DNA from: Eutypa lata
Lineage: Eukaryota > Ascomycota > Sordariomycetes > Xylariales > Diatrypaceae
Direction of reading: 5' to 3'
Length of the DNA stretch: 64,000 nucleotides
Assembly: GCA_022661535.1 (NCBI GenBank)
Contig: JAKULF010000005.1
Location: forward strand, 2,356,001-2,420,000
Below are positions 1 through 12,122 of the stretch, piece after piece. A model generated the notes under the pieces. The model saw nothing but the letters and a program-made list of their open reading frames with translations. It had not been told where the DNA came from and searched no databases. The position numbers and the translations under genes were made by a program. Numbering within the stretch: the stretch's first letter is position 1; each line of letters starts with the position of its first letter.

Positions 1-2037
1 ATGCAGGATCTACGAAGTATGTAGCTAAACAGTTGGTAGTAGTCATCGAGCTGAAACATACCTTGGTCTTTCTGGCCTGGCACTGTAGCGCTAAGTGTTA
101 GCGCTGTCCTCATTGGAGGTGGTTGAGATTCATCCTAAGAGGTTCCGGGCTATGCCTGAGGGGTAAAACCCTCGGGCAAAGGAGCGAGAATACTTCCGAT
201 ACACAAAAAGGGGGGGTCAATAGGTCCAGAGGGTGCTTACGGTCGTACACGCATTCTTCACAAAAACGCGCCGAGCAGGACCATCCCTCTCACTGGGAGG
301 ACGTTCACGGTTCGGATCGAATTCTGGAGGAGCCGGGGCTATTTGTCTGAACTTGGAGCCACTATTTCCGTCCGTGGACACGCCGTCTGCGGACATCTCG
401 TTCGTGGGTACCCTTGCTCTAACCAACGATACCAGCTGAGCATTTCTAATACTTGTAGAGATAATGAAGAATGGTTAGATAACTGTTGTCAAAGTACCGG
501 TCCGTCTATGCAGTTGAGTCAAGAGAGAGTAGCAGCAAGGGGGAGAAAAGGTACTATAGGGTCCCGTGTGTACGTGTGCGTACATAAGTTCCAACCGGCG
601 AATGAGGTGCTGACCTGCCATCGGAGTGTATTCCGCCAATCATATTTTTAACATTTTTTTATTTTTTTTCGTGAGACAAAGCGGATAACATGGCAAATTA
701 GACCCATTTGGTGCTAGCATTATTATAAAGGTTTGTTGCTTGCTAACACGGTTTCTTGGGGCCATCTGCCTCTTATATGTCTAGGTAACTGCTTGACGTC
801 GTGTGCATAGGAGGATAGTCTTGGGTTCGTTAATTCAAATAATTTACTAATAGCGAAAGGCACGTAAACTGTCTTGAGTTTCTTCTTATATAAACCAGAT
901 GTTTCACCGGGTATACGATCTTCAGGACGTGTGACCTCGATTCTTCATACATCGACGTTTCATAAAATGGCAGAAGGGCAGCAAATATCTTCAATTGTTG
1001 GATTATTGGTTCCATAATACGTAAACAACGTTATACATCTAGATAACAGGTAATAGAATGTCCATGTGTTGTCCGTACGCTATTTGAGGTGATTGGTGTA
1101 TAGCAGAGCTACGGAATTGGTTAGTGCTCGAAGAACTTCATGTATTTTGTTACACTCGCAAGCCACGGACGCTTTTTGGAGACAGATACACTTGCTCTGA
1201 TTTATATTAATTTCTAGCTTGGCATCGTATCTCTAGTTTTGAATATTATGACATCAGCGAGCGAGCGAGTGATCCACAATGCCACGGTTTACCAGGCGCA
1301 GCACACCCCTGTCATGTTGTGCATATGAGGCTCTTATCGCCATACCAAATCTAGCACGCAAATTGCCACGGTTTTATGAGACGATTTAAATACAAAATAG
1401 TATACACATCAGTATAAATTATAAGTAGGTATAGAACACAATATTCCGCATATAACGTTATAATAAAAAGGGATAATGAAGGGTAATGTACGCTATGGTC
1501 GTATCGTTGAGTATGGCGAGAAGAGACAAATGAGATCCAGTAACATGAATTTCATATTTAAGACATGCATGACATTGGCGGATGAAGGTTGTAATATAGA
1601 TACGTCCCTATTCAATACGATGTTAAGTACGATAGTTGTCCTTCAATAAGGCTTTCTACGATAGAGTTAGGCAAATGAAGAAAGTGGGTCAATACTAGAG
1701 GCTAGTAGTGCATAAGGTTATTGTCAAATAGAATATTGGGGTATTTGAACCAATGAGACATGTCTGATGCTATTTCCACGCATAATGTTCAACCTACAAA
1801 CTCAGCTAAAGGGCAAACCAGATTGGTTTTATGAGATATTTCATTTTTCCAAGTTCCGATAAGACACGATATAAGAAGATAGTTAACAGACATAGAAAAT
1901 CCCGTATGAGGTGCGCTAAGATTATGATATCCATAAATTAAGTCCGACAAATCGATACCAGCATCGGAGATACCTACCACAAACAACAAATGACAAGATT
2001 GGAAAAAGAGAGAGAGAGAGAGAGACAGGACACACCC
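1..2037. other. Intergenic, no gene recognised
   Basis: No open frame here has a recognisable motif or a convincing exon structure. Positions 120-640 are GC-richer, with several overlapping short frames on both strands that I could not assign. From about 660 on the DNA is AT-rich and ordinary. A short GA microsatellite lies at about 2007-2025, just after the end of the NLR gene. It may be decayed or purely intergenic sequence. Confidence 0.5.
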
Positions 2038-5000
2038 TTAGTAAACCGCCCAGCTTCCGGGAACCTTGAACCCGTCCTCCTCGGGACCAGCCTCGGCCTT
2101 GCCGCCCCCGAACCCTTCGAGGTTCCACTTGGTGCTGAGGACCTCGTCCTCCTTCATCTTCAGCTCCGGGCCCAGTTCTTTCCAGATCTGCGCCGTTAGG
2201 GTGTGAACCTGGCGAGCCGCAGCCGCTGTAGGTCGGCTCCAGCCCCCGAAGCGCTGCACGGCCAGCTTGAGTAGCCTTAGGTGTCTCCGCGCCGTAGCGG
2301 CCAGTGACACCGTCGTTGGTGCCTGGGTCGGGAGTCCCGTGGCGCACCCATCCTTGCCCATGCTATGTATCACGATCTCCTTCTCGCCCGCGCCGACGCC
2401 GGCCTTCTTGGCCCCACCATTGCCGTTGGTTCCCGCCGACGCGAAGCGGTCGAGTTGGCGTGAGGTGTTCCTGCTCCCGAGGACCGAGCCCCGGTTGCTG
2501 CTGCTGACGGAGTACAAATCATCCCTGTCGTCATCGTCGCTGTCGTCTGCATTCGTGTCGACCAGGAGCTTGAGCACGTCCTCGTTGACGGTGACCGCCT
2601 TTCTGAAGTAGTTCCTCGCAAGGTCGCCCGCGCGCTTCTTGGTATCTGCGCTTACATTCGCCGCCGTCGCCGTCGCCGTCGCCTGCGCGTGATAATGCTG
2701 TCCGGCGCTCGTGTACAGGCTGGCCAGCAGCGCGTACATCTCCAGGGTCTGCTTGTGGCGGGGGCCGTGGACGCGGCGGACGTTGTAGACGAGGTCCTCG
2801 GCGAGCTTGATGGCGGGGCCGTACTCCTTGTTCTCGAACCGCACTTGCACGAGCCGCTGGCCCAGCTTGAGCATGACTTCAGGCGCCCATGAGGTCTGGT
2901 GCTCGCGCGAATCCCAGAGCTTGCCCAGGAGCCACTGTAAGCGTCTGTAAGCTCTTTGATCGCCGACGAGGGCGATCAGCTCGTTGAGCTCGGCTAGCGG
3001 GCAACGCTCGAGATCGAGGTTGCTCTTCTCGCATATGTCGAAGACTACGTTCAACATGGTTGCTGAGAGGTCCAGCATTGCCTTACGGGTTGCAGCATCC
3101 GGCGCTACCTTGTAGTTGTACTCGCCACGACCGGCCATCATGAGGCACAGCTGGAAACCTAACGTTATCTCCGTCGGGTCGTCAAGCCCTTCATGCTGAT
3201 TCAGGAAGTGGAACGTGCATCGGGCGAGGTCAAGAGCGGCCTGATACTTGTGGTTTTCAAGGAGAAGCTTCAGCTCGGAGACGGCTGCGTGGCCCGCGGA
3301 ACCGACAAAGTTCTTAGGCTGCACGCGCCCGGAGAAGTGCGCCAGAAGCACCCTGACGAAGACCACTACGGAGGCCTTCGACGTCTCCTTCAACACGGCG
3401 ACCTCCGTGGACGAGAAGTACTCCACCGCTTGTCGCTCGATAATCTCGAAATCTTCGCTCCGACGCGTTCGGAAAAGGATCTGCCGGAGGCGCGCGGCGT
3501 GGAGTATGACGAACTCATTCTTGGACTTGACACGGATTGCAGATACGAATCGCTCGTAGAATACGTATTCCGCTAAGAGCTCAGCCATGAAGCTCGCGAT
3601 AGTCAGGGAAAAGTCAGCTCGGAGGTGATATTCGAAGGCGGCGATGAAGGCAAAGCAGGATCGTCCGACCTTAGTGACATTGAAGTCACAGCCTTTTGTC
3701 ACCACCTTGTAGATCACTTGCAGTTTGAACTCCCGGACAAGGCTCAGGCCATACGAAGTGTAACCGCAGGAGGCATATATGGAGGCGATAGTCCTCGCGA
3801 CCGTAATGAGCTCCTTTGATGACGTTACCTTCGTGAAACACTCTACGACGAGACTTCGCAGCTCTTTGATTGCTAGCTCTAGCTTTTGTTGCTTGTGATA
3901 GAGCATCACGAGCTCCTTCAGGTGGGTTAAGGTTGTCTCATGAGTGCAAGAGTGGGTTTTCCTAACTTCCACATATCGTTCGTACGTCATGGTGGTCGCT
4001 TTCTCCATCGTCTCCTTGGTCACAGTAGTGGACGAACTTGTCGACGTGATCTGCTTGACGTAAAGTGCCTTGAGAGTGCTCTGGCTACGTTTGATAACCG
4101 TCGTGGAGACTGTCTTGGAGTGTTTGAGGATGTGCTCGTAGTATGACACCGCCTCGAACTCGTACTTCTCGCTCTTGCAGCACACCTCCGCTAGGACCAC
4201 AGTGACGCTCACTGATATGGAAGAGGACTCGCCGTAGTACTTGCAGCACGTCTCGCGGATCTCCTTGAGGATCTTGATGTGCTCATGGATCTCGATCTTT
4301 GTTTCCTCGACCGCCTTGTAGTATTTCTCGAAGATGACCTGAACCACGGCGATGTCCTCGAAATACTTGAACTTCGTGCCAAACTTGCAGAACGTCGCAA
4401 TGATGGACCTGAAGTGGATAAGCGACTCGGAATACCGAAGAGTTTCGTAGTAGTACTCGGCCACGATGATGAGCGCACGGAAGGCCTCCTCATGGCAGAC
4501 GAGAGCCCCTTTGTTTAGCGTGGTAACAATTTCAAGGTAATACTCGATCCAGTAACCGTGGGTTAGGTGATGTCGTCTACAGATGTCGCCAAGGGCATAT
4601 AGAATACTGATCGTTTTGGTGTGAGAGTGTCCATAGAAGGAGCGATACTCAACAAGGAGTTCTTGGTGGAAACTGATCAACAAGCCAAACATCTCGTGCT
4701 TCTGGAGAAATTGCCAGTAAAGCTCGCTATACTTGACCACTACCGCATCGTCTAGACGACAGCTCTTGCGGTGCACGCGATAGAGCCTGAGATAGATATA
4801 CTCCGCCTTCTCGTACCGCTTCTGGCTGATGTAGCAGAGCGCCAGCTTCATAACAAGCTCGATGCTCTGAGAAGAGAACTTGCTCGTCATTGTGATGCTC
4901 TCGATTGATTCAGCGAAGAAAGTAGCCCAGGACTTCTTGAGAGTGGCCTTGATGACAGAGATAGCCTCCGTCCATCGCTGTTGCTCGATATAGATGGAAG

Positions 5001-8000
5001 TTAAGGATTCGCAGAGCTCAACGGTCGTGGTAGTTATTTCGGTCGTCTCGCTAGAGAAGGAAGATTCGAAGACCTCTCGAATGACTGATTCCGACGAGGA
5101 GCTGATGGTCGTAGTAGTCGTAGTAGTCGACTTCTTCACGATCTCTTTCGAGATAATTGCAATGTGTTCCTCGATCTCTTTAAAGGCGGTGGTACTTTCC
5201 TTATGAGATGATTTGAACCAAGACCAGCATCTTTGGAAGACCGTCAACGACAATGAGACTAGCCCGACTAACTTCATTGAGATAGCTACCTCCTTCAGGA
5301 GAAGGATCACTGACTCGAACATCGAGACCTGATGAACAGAATATTCATTCCAGCAGCAAATCAACACAGCGGATGATTCCTCAACCCGCTTCAGCGTGTA
5401 CAAGAACGATGAGTACTTGATCATGACCTCGATCTTCTTCTCGTGCCACTCGCATATCTGAATCGTGCTACAGTGTTCCGTGAGCTTGAGCCACAGCTCT
5501 AGGTAGATCTCTTCAGCTTCAACGAACTTCTCGAGCCGAATGAGCTCTAAAGCAAAGCGCAGCATGCTTTCCACGCGAATGATAGTCCAGGATTCCTCGA
5601 GCTCCATTTCGAAGCCAAATAATAGACTGCCGAAGCCATCGATCTCCTTCCCATGCTTGTGCTTCTTGAGGATGACGTCAAGATGTCGATCCACTGATTC
5701 GTGCTCCTCGAAATGGCCCCCGTGGATGGTTATATTGATCTCTTTAATCTTGACTTGTATCTCTACCGCTTTGGTCTCTTCGGAAATGAAGATATATAGC
5801 TCAGCAAGCGCCTCATAGACCTCGAGCACTTCCTTTGAAGATGCCCCGTAGCGGTGTGTAAAGGAGGACACCAGCGTAATCAAGATTTCTTCCCGGCACG
5901 TCATGACTTTCGTGCGTGTCTTCGTCACAAGTGTCTCAGAGATGCGGAGCAATGTTTGGCAGCAGGTGATTACTAGCTCTGCCTGGACACCAAGCACCAC
6001 TTTGCCAATCTTGACCACATGAGCATACCACTCCACTGCTTCCGTGTGGCGGAAAAGAATAGTCTCGTAGAAAATCGCACAGATGATAGCCGACTGAAGC
6101 ACGCTTATGTGTTCCAGACCGAACAATGCCTTGCGGACGCGGAAGGCGATGTTGAGTAACTCGATTGCTTCGTGGGGGAATGACTGGGCCTTCCAGCAAC
6201 TGGCCTCTAAAAGAGCGAATGTGATAGAACTCGGGAAGATTGATATGAACTCCTTAGGCAGCTGAAGGTCACCTTGGACCTTGTACAGGGATGACAGTCT
6301 GAAGTGGATAGTCCAGTACCGTACGGCGTATTCGACAAGACGATGAGAAGCAATCTTTCTTTCAACTTCCGCATGAGTCAGGAACTCTAGACACAACTCA
6401 TTGTCGCCATCTCGGAGGTGTTGTTTGGCGTTTGTGAGCAATCGCATCAAAAGATCCTTATGTCTCTCCTTGAGGTGTAGGGACACGTTGGAGTTATCAG
6501 GAATAGAGAGGAGGGCCCGCTCAATAGCATTGTGTCGAATGGCAAGGAGTCCCTCGGCAGAGACTGTAAAAGGGGTAAGCGATCTCGAGATGGTGCTTAG
6601 CTGAATCGTCTCCTCAACGCCACCCCCCTTGTAATTGGCTCGGAGCAGTAGCTCAATCTCCTTTAGGCTCAGGGGTCTTTGAGCAGCAGTAAGAAAAGAC
6701 AATACTGCCTTGCTGTGAGAGTCCAACTTAGCTGTCGCAAGGATTCTCTGAATATGTTCGGCAACAGTGCCGGGTGACTTGACGAGAAGCTCAACAGCTT
6801 TTCCGAAGTTCGCGTGTGTATCCTGGAGGAGAAGGTATTGTACGCAGAGAGATGCAACCAGCATAGAGCCGTCAGAAATATGGGCGAGGTCGTCTACCAT
6901 GAAATCCTGCTCGACATAATCTCTGTCTGCGAAGTGAGGGTGGCGAGTAAGGCCCTGGCGGATGATTGTTTGGATGTCGTCTGAGATATTATCCAAGGAC
7001 AATTCAATCTTTTCTCCCGCCGACTCTAATGGTTGAGAGAATTGGATGACACGGACATCCTCACCTACCAATTCCTTGAGCTTCATACTGACTCGCTTGG
7101 CCGCAGGCTTGAGACCGGTCATTTCGTCAAGGCTATCAACGACGATGGCAAGCATTTCGAACCTATCGTCATTTTGGTCAAGGTAAATGGCGTCCTTCAA
7201 CGCTTTCCACAGCCTCTCTTCTTGCTCCTCAGCAGTCGATAACGTTCTGGAGCTATAGTAAGCTTCTTGAATGATCTCAAACAGGTGAACATCCCCAATT
7301 CGAAGAGATAGTAGTTGATATAGGAAGCTCTTCAACATGCCGAGGCACGTTGCCTGTGCTGCAATATTCGAGTCTGTTATTCAATTAGCCACAGTACTAT
7401 ATCAGGGACCTATTAATTTAGTCAATTTACCGTAGAAAAAGCTCAAGGTGGATATCTCTTTGTTGAAGATGGGCCTTTGGAGTCGGTTCACAACCCAATT
7501 GGCGAGTGTCGTCTTGCCTGACCCTGACTTCCCCTCGACGACTAAGACCTTTTCATCATGTTTGAAGAATTGGTTTAGGTGAGACTGGAACCAAGTGCAG
7601 GTGTATTCCTCGGGACGACTCGCCAGGTTGATACGATTTGAGGCGAGGAAAGAGAGGACTGAATCCTGCGGTGCTAGCCACTTGCGCAGAAGACCGAAGA
7701 CATCTTCGTCATCGGAAACGTCCACATGGAGCTTGGATGTCCACATCTCATGAGCACAGCGCTCAACTCGGGACCGAAAGCTCTCGATAGATGCACCGAA
7801 TGTCACGTAAATGTCGAGCCGGGTGGATTGACGTCCGCCATGAACGGCCGAATAGAATGCAATGGCGACCCCCGCTACAATGCTTAGCAGTTCTGAGAAT
7901 GCACGGCCAATGCTCTCCATAATCGATGGGACTAGCATAAGGTTTGCCCCCGCCTTCAGCAAAGGGGAGAGCTCAAGTCCAAATTGGTAGAACAGGTTAA

Positions 8001-8728
8001 ATGCTGTTTCTAGCGCTGCTGCATTCTCGTGGCCGAGCTGGTTGCTCATTAGCACTCACAAGTACATATGATGGGAGAGACAAGGAAGGGATTCACCTCT
8101 AGCAGGAGCAGACATTGGCCGAATACCAGATTCGAAGCAGCTCCACATTCTGGGGTGAACGACTCAATGGTATCCCTCAATCGGTTGACTTGGGATGCGA
8201 AGTATTGTGCGGCGATGAGGACTCGATCCCATGAGCCACCCTTGTGCGGCAACGTGGTGATGCGCTCGTTGCGGATCCATTCTAGAAGGCTGGCATGAGA
8301 CGTATCAAAGGCATAGAAGCCGACGCTGGCGCCCAGGTCCCGCAGGCACCTCTGGCGAACGAACGCATACTGTTCCTTGACAAAGGTGACCGTCGTCATA
8401 TTGCTATTGAAATGTTTGACGACATGGTTGCTATTAGAGGAAACACGCTTGTTGACACGGAAGCTACCGAACGATGGCGACGGTGACAGGATGGGTGACA
8501 TCAGACGGCTCGCGGCCAAGTCATCTACCGGAGGTGCATTCTCTGAGATAGGACTGGTCTCCCTCTCGCGGACTATAGGTTCAACTAGCGGCTCCGGAAC
8601 TCGTTTGTTTATCTTCGGGTGTGAATCACTCTGACCTGATAAGGCAACATAAAATTAGCTAATTCCTTCTCCTATTGCAGGAGGATAGGCTCATCATTAC
8701 CCGAAGGGCTCCTCAGTAATCCCAACAT
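2038..8728 (-). CDS. NLR-like STAND protein: N-terminal domain, NACHT NTPase, long TPR-like region
   Basis: Four exons read on the minus strand: 8728-8701, 8635-8097, 8037-7431 and 7373-2038. The introns are 65, 59 and 57 bp, phases agree, and the product is 2169 residues. The ATG at 8728 is chosen because its 28-bp exon joins in frame to the rest. Residues about 75-330 resemble the uncharacterised helical N-terminal domains of fungal NACHT proteins (DUF7708/Goodbye-like; not certain). Walker A GKSGSGKTT lies at about 358-366 and Walker B LAIVVDSLDEM at about 466-476. Then come helical, TPR-like repeats such as YEKAEYIYLRLYRVHR. In known members NACHT NTPases oligomerise on sensing a ligand, for example in non-self recognition or cell death; that role here is inference. 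The repeat region has no proline for 952 residues (about 792-1743). Confidence 0.88.
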
Positions 8729-10222
8729 GGTGCCGCAGCACAGAAATTGGCAACAGCGAAAACGGCTTCGACGCTTCAGTTTGGGCAACGAGACATCCAA
8801 GGAGTCTTGGTTTAGACCACGAAATATCTTGTCCCACAACAGCAGATGCCGATGTTTTTGTAACCGCGCGCCATAGTACGCGGTCACCTCCCAGGTATGC
8901 AGTCCAGATTCGGCACTTGCATGGAACGGCGTAGCCGACACCGTTTCCCATGTGCTCAGCTCGAGTCGTCTATGGCTAGTACAACCAGTGTCGGCATGAT
9001 TAAAATTCCCGGTGGCTTGACCAACTGGACCTGACCGGTCTACAAAGAAGCTGAAACCCTCCCCTATTCAGGTGTTGCTTTGCTTCTCAATGTCGCAATA
9101 TGGTTTTGCTTTGGAATCGAACATGTCCCTTTTCGGCATAGTCCAAGGTTGCGAGGGAGCTGAAAGCTGACCGGGTGCGCCCCGTCCCGGCGACGAGGGG
9201 CCAGACCGCATACGCCGCGTCGCCAGGAATGCGAGTTTAGATTATTTGAGAATCTTCATGTTCCATTAAGCATTGGCTAATCAACAGTCCAGGCCAATCA
9301 GCAACTCCTATAACTTTCTGTATCATTTGACCTGTCTACTGCAATTTTACTTGTCAGCCGGATATCATCAATGCGTATCGAGGTGTTTCCTATTACGAGG
9401 TACATATTTCTTTGTTTAAATTGAATCAACTGTTTCCCCATGTCAACGGCAAGAATTGGCACGTATGAAATACCTCGGCTAGATAGTAGGAGTAGCCAGC
9501 AGCAGTGTCTAACCAATGCAACTAGCTTAGTCAAATTTGACTTACTTGGACTTAACCTGAGCTAAAGCTAAACGTGGCGCCGGCCGGGTCAACCTATTAA
9601 GCTAACAAGCGAAGATCAGCCTGTATATGATATACCATTTCCAATGAAGCTGACTTGAAGAGTCTCGAGTTGCTTCTCCTTATACCGCAATGAGGACGCT
9701 ATATACACTCTCATTTTGAAATCGGAGCTTGGAGATGTTCGGGAGAAATCATCTTGATATAATAAAGCTATAAGAGATAATTTCCCTTATATATGGAAGT
9801 AAATCTCAAGTAACTTCATTATAAACACAACATACATAATATTTATAAAATCATAGATTTCATGGCTACCTGCAGACGGAAAAGTATGTCTTAATCTCCC
9901 AATAAATACCATTGATTTGCTCCTGCTCTAGATAATTTCAACTACCTGTACTCCTCTCAACACTATTAAGCAGTATATTAAAACATCCCGACTGGCCACT
10001 CCGTGAACTAGAGAGCCACGTGCCCAAGTATTATATTAATAGCTATTTAGTATTATCCTATATCTCTTACTACCAATGCACATACTAACAATGCTCCCCT
10101 AATCTAGAGGGGGATTATCCAGGCCCTAAAACGAGAACTTGCTAAACAATATGCCAAAAGGAAAAATCCTTACTTCACATGATACCTTTCTAACACCTCA
10201 TTTTTACCACGTAGCGTAAATT
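8729..10222. other. Intergenic, promoter side of the NLR gene
   Basis: Two overlapping minus-strand frames at 8672-8951 have no recognisable content and probably belong to the leader of the NLR gene. From about 9240 the sequence is AT-rich. A faint helix-like peptide can be read at about 10110-10160, but stops surround it, so I do not call a transposon relic. Confidence 0.45.
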
Positions 10223-11053
10223 TCAACTCCATCTGAAGATCCCATTCGATGATCCCATTCTGAGCACATGCGTAACCTTCCGTTTCGTCTTCCAGATCTT
10301 CCGGCTCATCTGTGTGCCAATGAAACTGAAAATACCTGTTCGCTTCTCGTCAGAAGCACAACCTGCCTTTGCGTCGCTGGTGATCGCCTCCTTCACCTCA
10401 TCAGAGGGGGCAGATCCCACCCCTATCAGAGTAATTTCAACATGAGGGACGACTTTATCCTCCCCGACAGCCTCTACGGCCATCTCGAGGGAATACTCAC
10501 GGGGGTCCGAAGACACACAGCTGGTGTAAGAAGGAGGCATTTCGGGAGTGTAAGCGGGAAGCCACCCCAATTCTTCGTACTCGAAATCCTCGAACGGTGC
10601 TTGATCTATCATGGTAGTCGACAAATTTGACTCGAGGCTTGTTTCATCCTTGTCGTCTCCGTCACTACCAGCTTCGCCGCCATTGGTCTCATCAGACGGC
10701 CCAAGCCGCGCCAGACTCGGTCTGCGGGAGCGGTCCTCCCCAACGAAGAGTCCTGCATCCATCAGATCAAGCTCTTCCGACGTATAAACCCTCATGGTAC
10801 TTGGGCTTTTGACATTTGTCGTATTGGGAATAACCTCGCCGAAATCCGCCCCCCACATATATGCCACGAAGTCGTCGACGTCCTCCCAGAGATCCCCATG
10901 GATGATCTCGTGCGCTTCTTGAGGCGTTATGACATATCGGTAGGTTTTCCAGGCATAGGCTATGATCATTGTCTGCCTATACTCGTCCTCTGATCCCGTA
11001 TGGATCGGCTCGAAATTCGTCGCATGGGCCGGAAGCATAAACATCGTCGCCAT
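10223..11053 (-). CDS. Uncharacterised acidic protein with PPxY-type motifs
   Basis: Single-exon frame of 276 residues starting at the ATG at 11053. The frame continues 38 codons upstream but only from a TTG, so the first ATG (MATMFMLPAH) is preferred. I do not recognise the family. Residues about 1-75 look globular and are rich in Trp and Tyr (WKTYRYV, WEDVDDFVAYMWG). The middle is acidic and low complexity (about 107-160). LPAY and PPSY occur at about 165-176; PPxY motifs can bind WW domains of Rsp5/Nedd4-type ubiquitin ligases, but that is only a suggestion. The C-terminus is basic. There is no signal peptide or clear membrane segment. Codon use is coding-like. Confidence 0.65.
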   Translation of the reverse strand: MATMFMLPAHATNFEPIHTGSEDEYRQTMIIAYAWKTYRYVITPQEAHEIIHGDLWEDVDDFVAYMWGADFGEVIPNTTNVKSPSTMRVYTSEELDLMDAGLFVGEDRSRRPSLARLGPSDETNGGEAGSDGDDKDETSLESNLSTTMIDQAPFEDFEYEELGWLPAYTPEMPPSYTSCVSSDPREYSLEMAVEAVGEDKVVPHVEITLIGVGSAPSDEVKEAITSDAKAGCASDEKRTGIFSFIGTQMSRKIWKTKRKVTHVLRMGSSNGIFRWS

Positions 11054-11711
11054 GATGAACCTTCGTTCTTCTTCTTTCGTCGACGTTGATGGCCTCCCGA
11101 TTACCTCCGTGGAATCCAGAAGATCTGGATGACTCCGGGAAGTTGGCCAAGTCGCGGGAACGTGCAAACACTAATATTATAACCTAAGTAACGTGGTGAA
11201 AGGCCCGCTCATGCTAGCCCATTATTCATGTATCCTCCTATAAAGGCACTTGTCCTACTATCATTGGGGCTTTTATTCGCCAGTTGCAACAACACCAGCT
11301 GCTTCTTTGTGAGCCTTTGCTGCACGGATATCGAAGATCTATAGTCAGCTAGATTCGTTGTTAGCAGGTTAGCGTATAAACGCCGCTTTGATGGTGACGA
11401 TTTCCTAGGGACAAAGCCATTGTTATTAATCAAAAGAGCCACTACTTCCGTTCACGTAGCCATCGAAATCGTGAAAGGAGGAGTACATCCTTCATCTGGT
11501 AAAAGATTCGGCGAACTGAATTTCTTCTTTCATTGCATATCGTTGTGATAAAGGTGAAAATCGAACTAACTAACAAAAGGGAGACTGCATTACTTGAGAC
11601 AGGAGTTTCTTTATCTCTATCATGCATAAAAGCCTACATATGGTGGCCATACATTGCGTTTTACTGAATTAAGGGCTAACCCGCATGCATGTAATCGGTT
11701 TTCTTTAAGCA
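11054..11711. other. Intergenic between two divergent genes
   Basis: This 660-bp gap lies between divergently transcribed small genes. Two abutting minus-strand frames (11209-11442 and 11442-11627) have no recognisable motif and I do not support them as genes. It presumably holds both promoters; no specific site is evident. Confidence 0.4.
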
Positions 11712-12122
11712 ATGTTTCGCCCAAAACTTCAGATAAAACGATCCAAGTATCTCCCCTTCAAACTTGAACAAGAATTAAGACGGTTGGTCTTTGATGCCGG
11801 CGAAGGCCAGAGCGGCGATGCGCCTCAGTTAATCATTGGGAACTCGGACAGCTGCTGCCACGGCGTGTACCACGCGAGGTCAGACGGGGTGGAATTCATA
11901 TTCCACCATAACAAACTTAGGCCCCATGGACCATGCGCCTGCTTTGTCCAAGGCGAGCCCGATACCTTCTTCTTTCAGCTGCCGGAGGCGCTTGACGAGT
12001 TCCGGGTACGGCTTATTGAAGGGAAAGAGCCGGTACAAATGGAACCCCTATATGCAGCTATGGTTATTATGAAGTTATTCCTAGGCATGGAGTTGCCGGA
12101 GGAACTTGGTGTCACATTTTGA
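11712..12122 (+). CDS. Uncharacterised small protein, 136 aa
   Basis: Single-exon frame with an ATG start (MFRPKLQIKRSKYLPF) and TGA stop. Base composition is clearly richer in G+C than the flanks, and codon use looks like that of neighbouring real genes. I do not recognise the family. The protein is soluble-looking, with a Cys/His-rich patch near residues 48-53 and 64-78 (DSCCHG, FHHNKLRPHGPCACF) and an amphipathic C-terminal helix. There is no signal peptide. It could be a terminal fragment of a larger family; no upstream exon is obvious. Confidence 0.5.
   Translation: MFRPKLQIKRSKYLPFKLEQELRRLVFDAGEGQSGDAPQLIIGNSDSCCHGVYHARSDGVEFIFHHNKLRPHGPCACFVQGEPDTFFFQLPEALDEFRVRLIEGKEPVQMEPLYAAMVIMKLFLGMELPEELGVTF

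Noticed and set aside
8672..8951. Two overlapping minus-strand frames upstream of the NLR
   Set aside because: They overlap the first exon and leader of the NLR; no recognisable content.
10020..10170. Possible transposase helix-turn-helix relic
   Set aside because: A short helix-like peptide can be read, but stops surround it and no catalytic motif or terminal repeat is present.
11209..11627. Two abutting minus-strand frames
   Set aside because: Short, no motif, unremarkable codon use, and no splice signals joining them.
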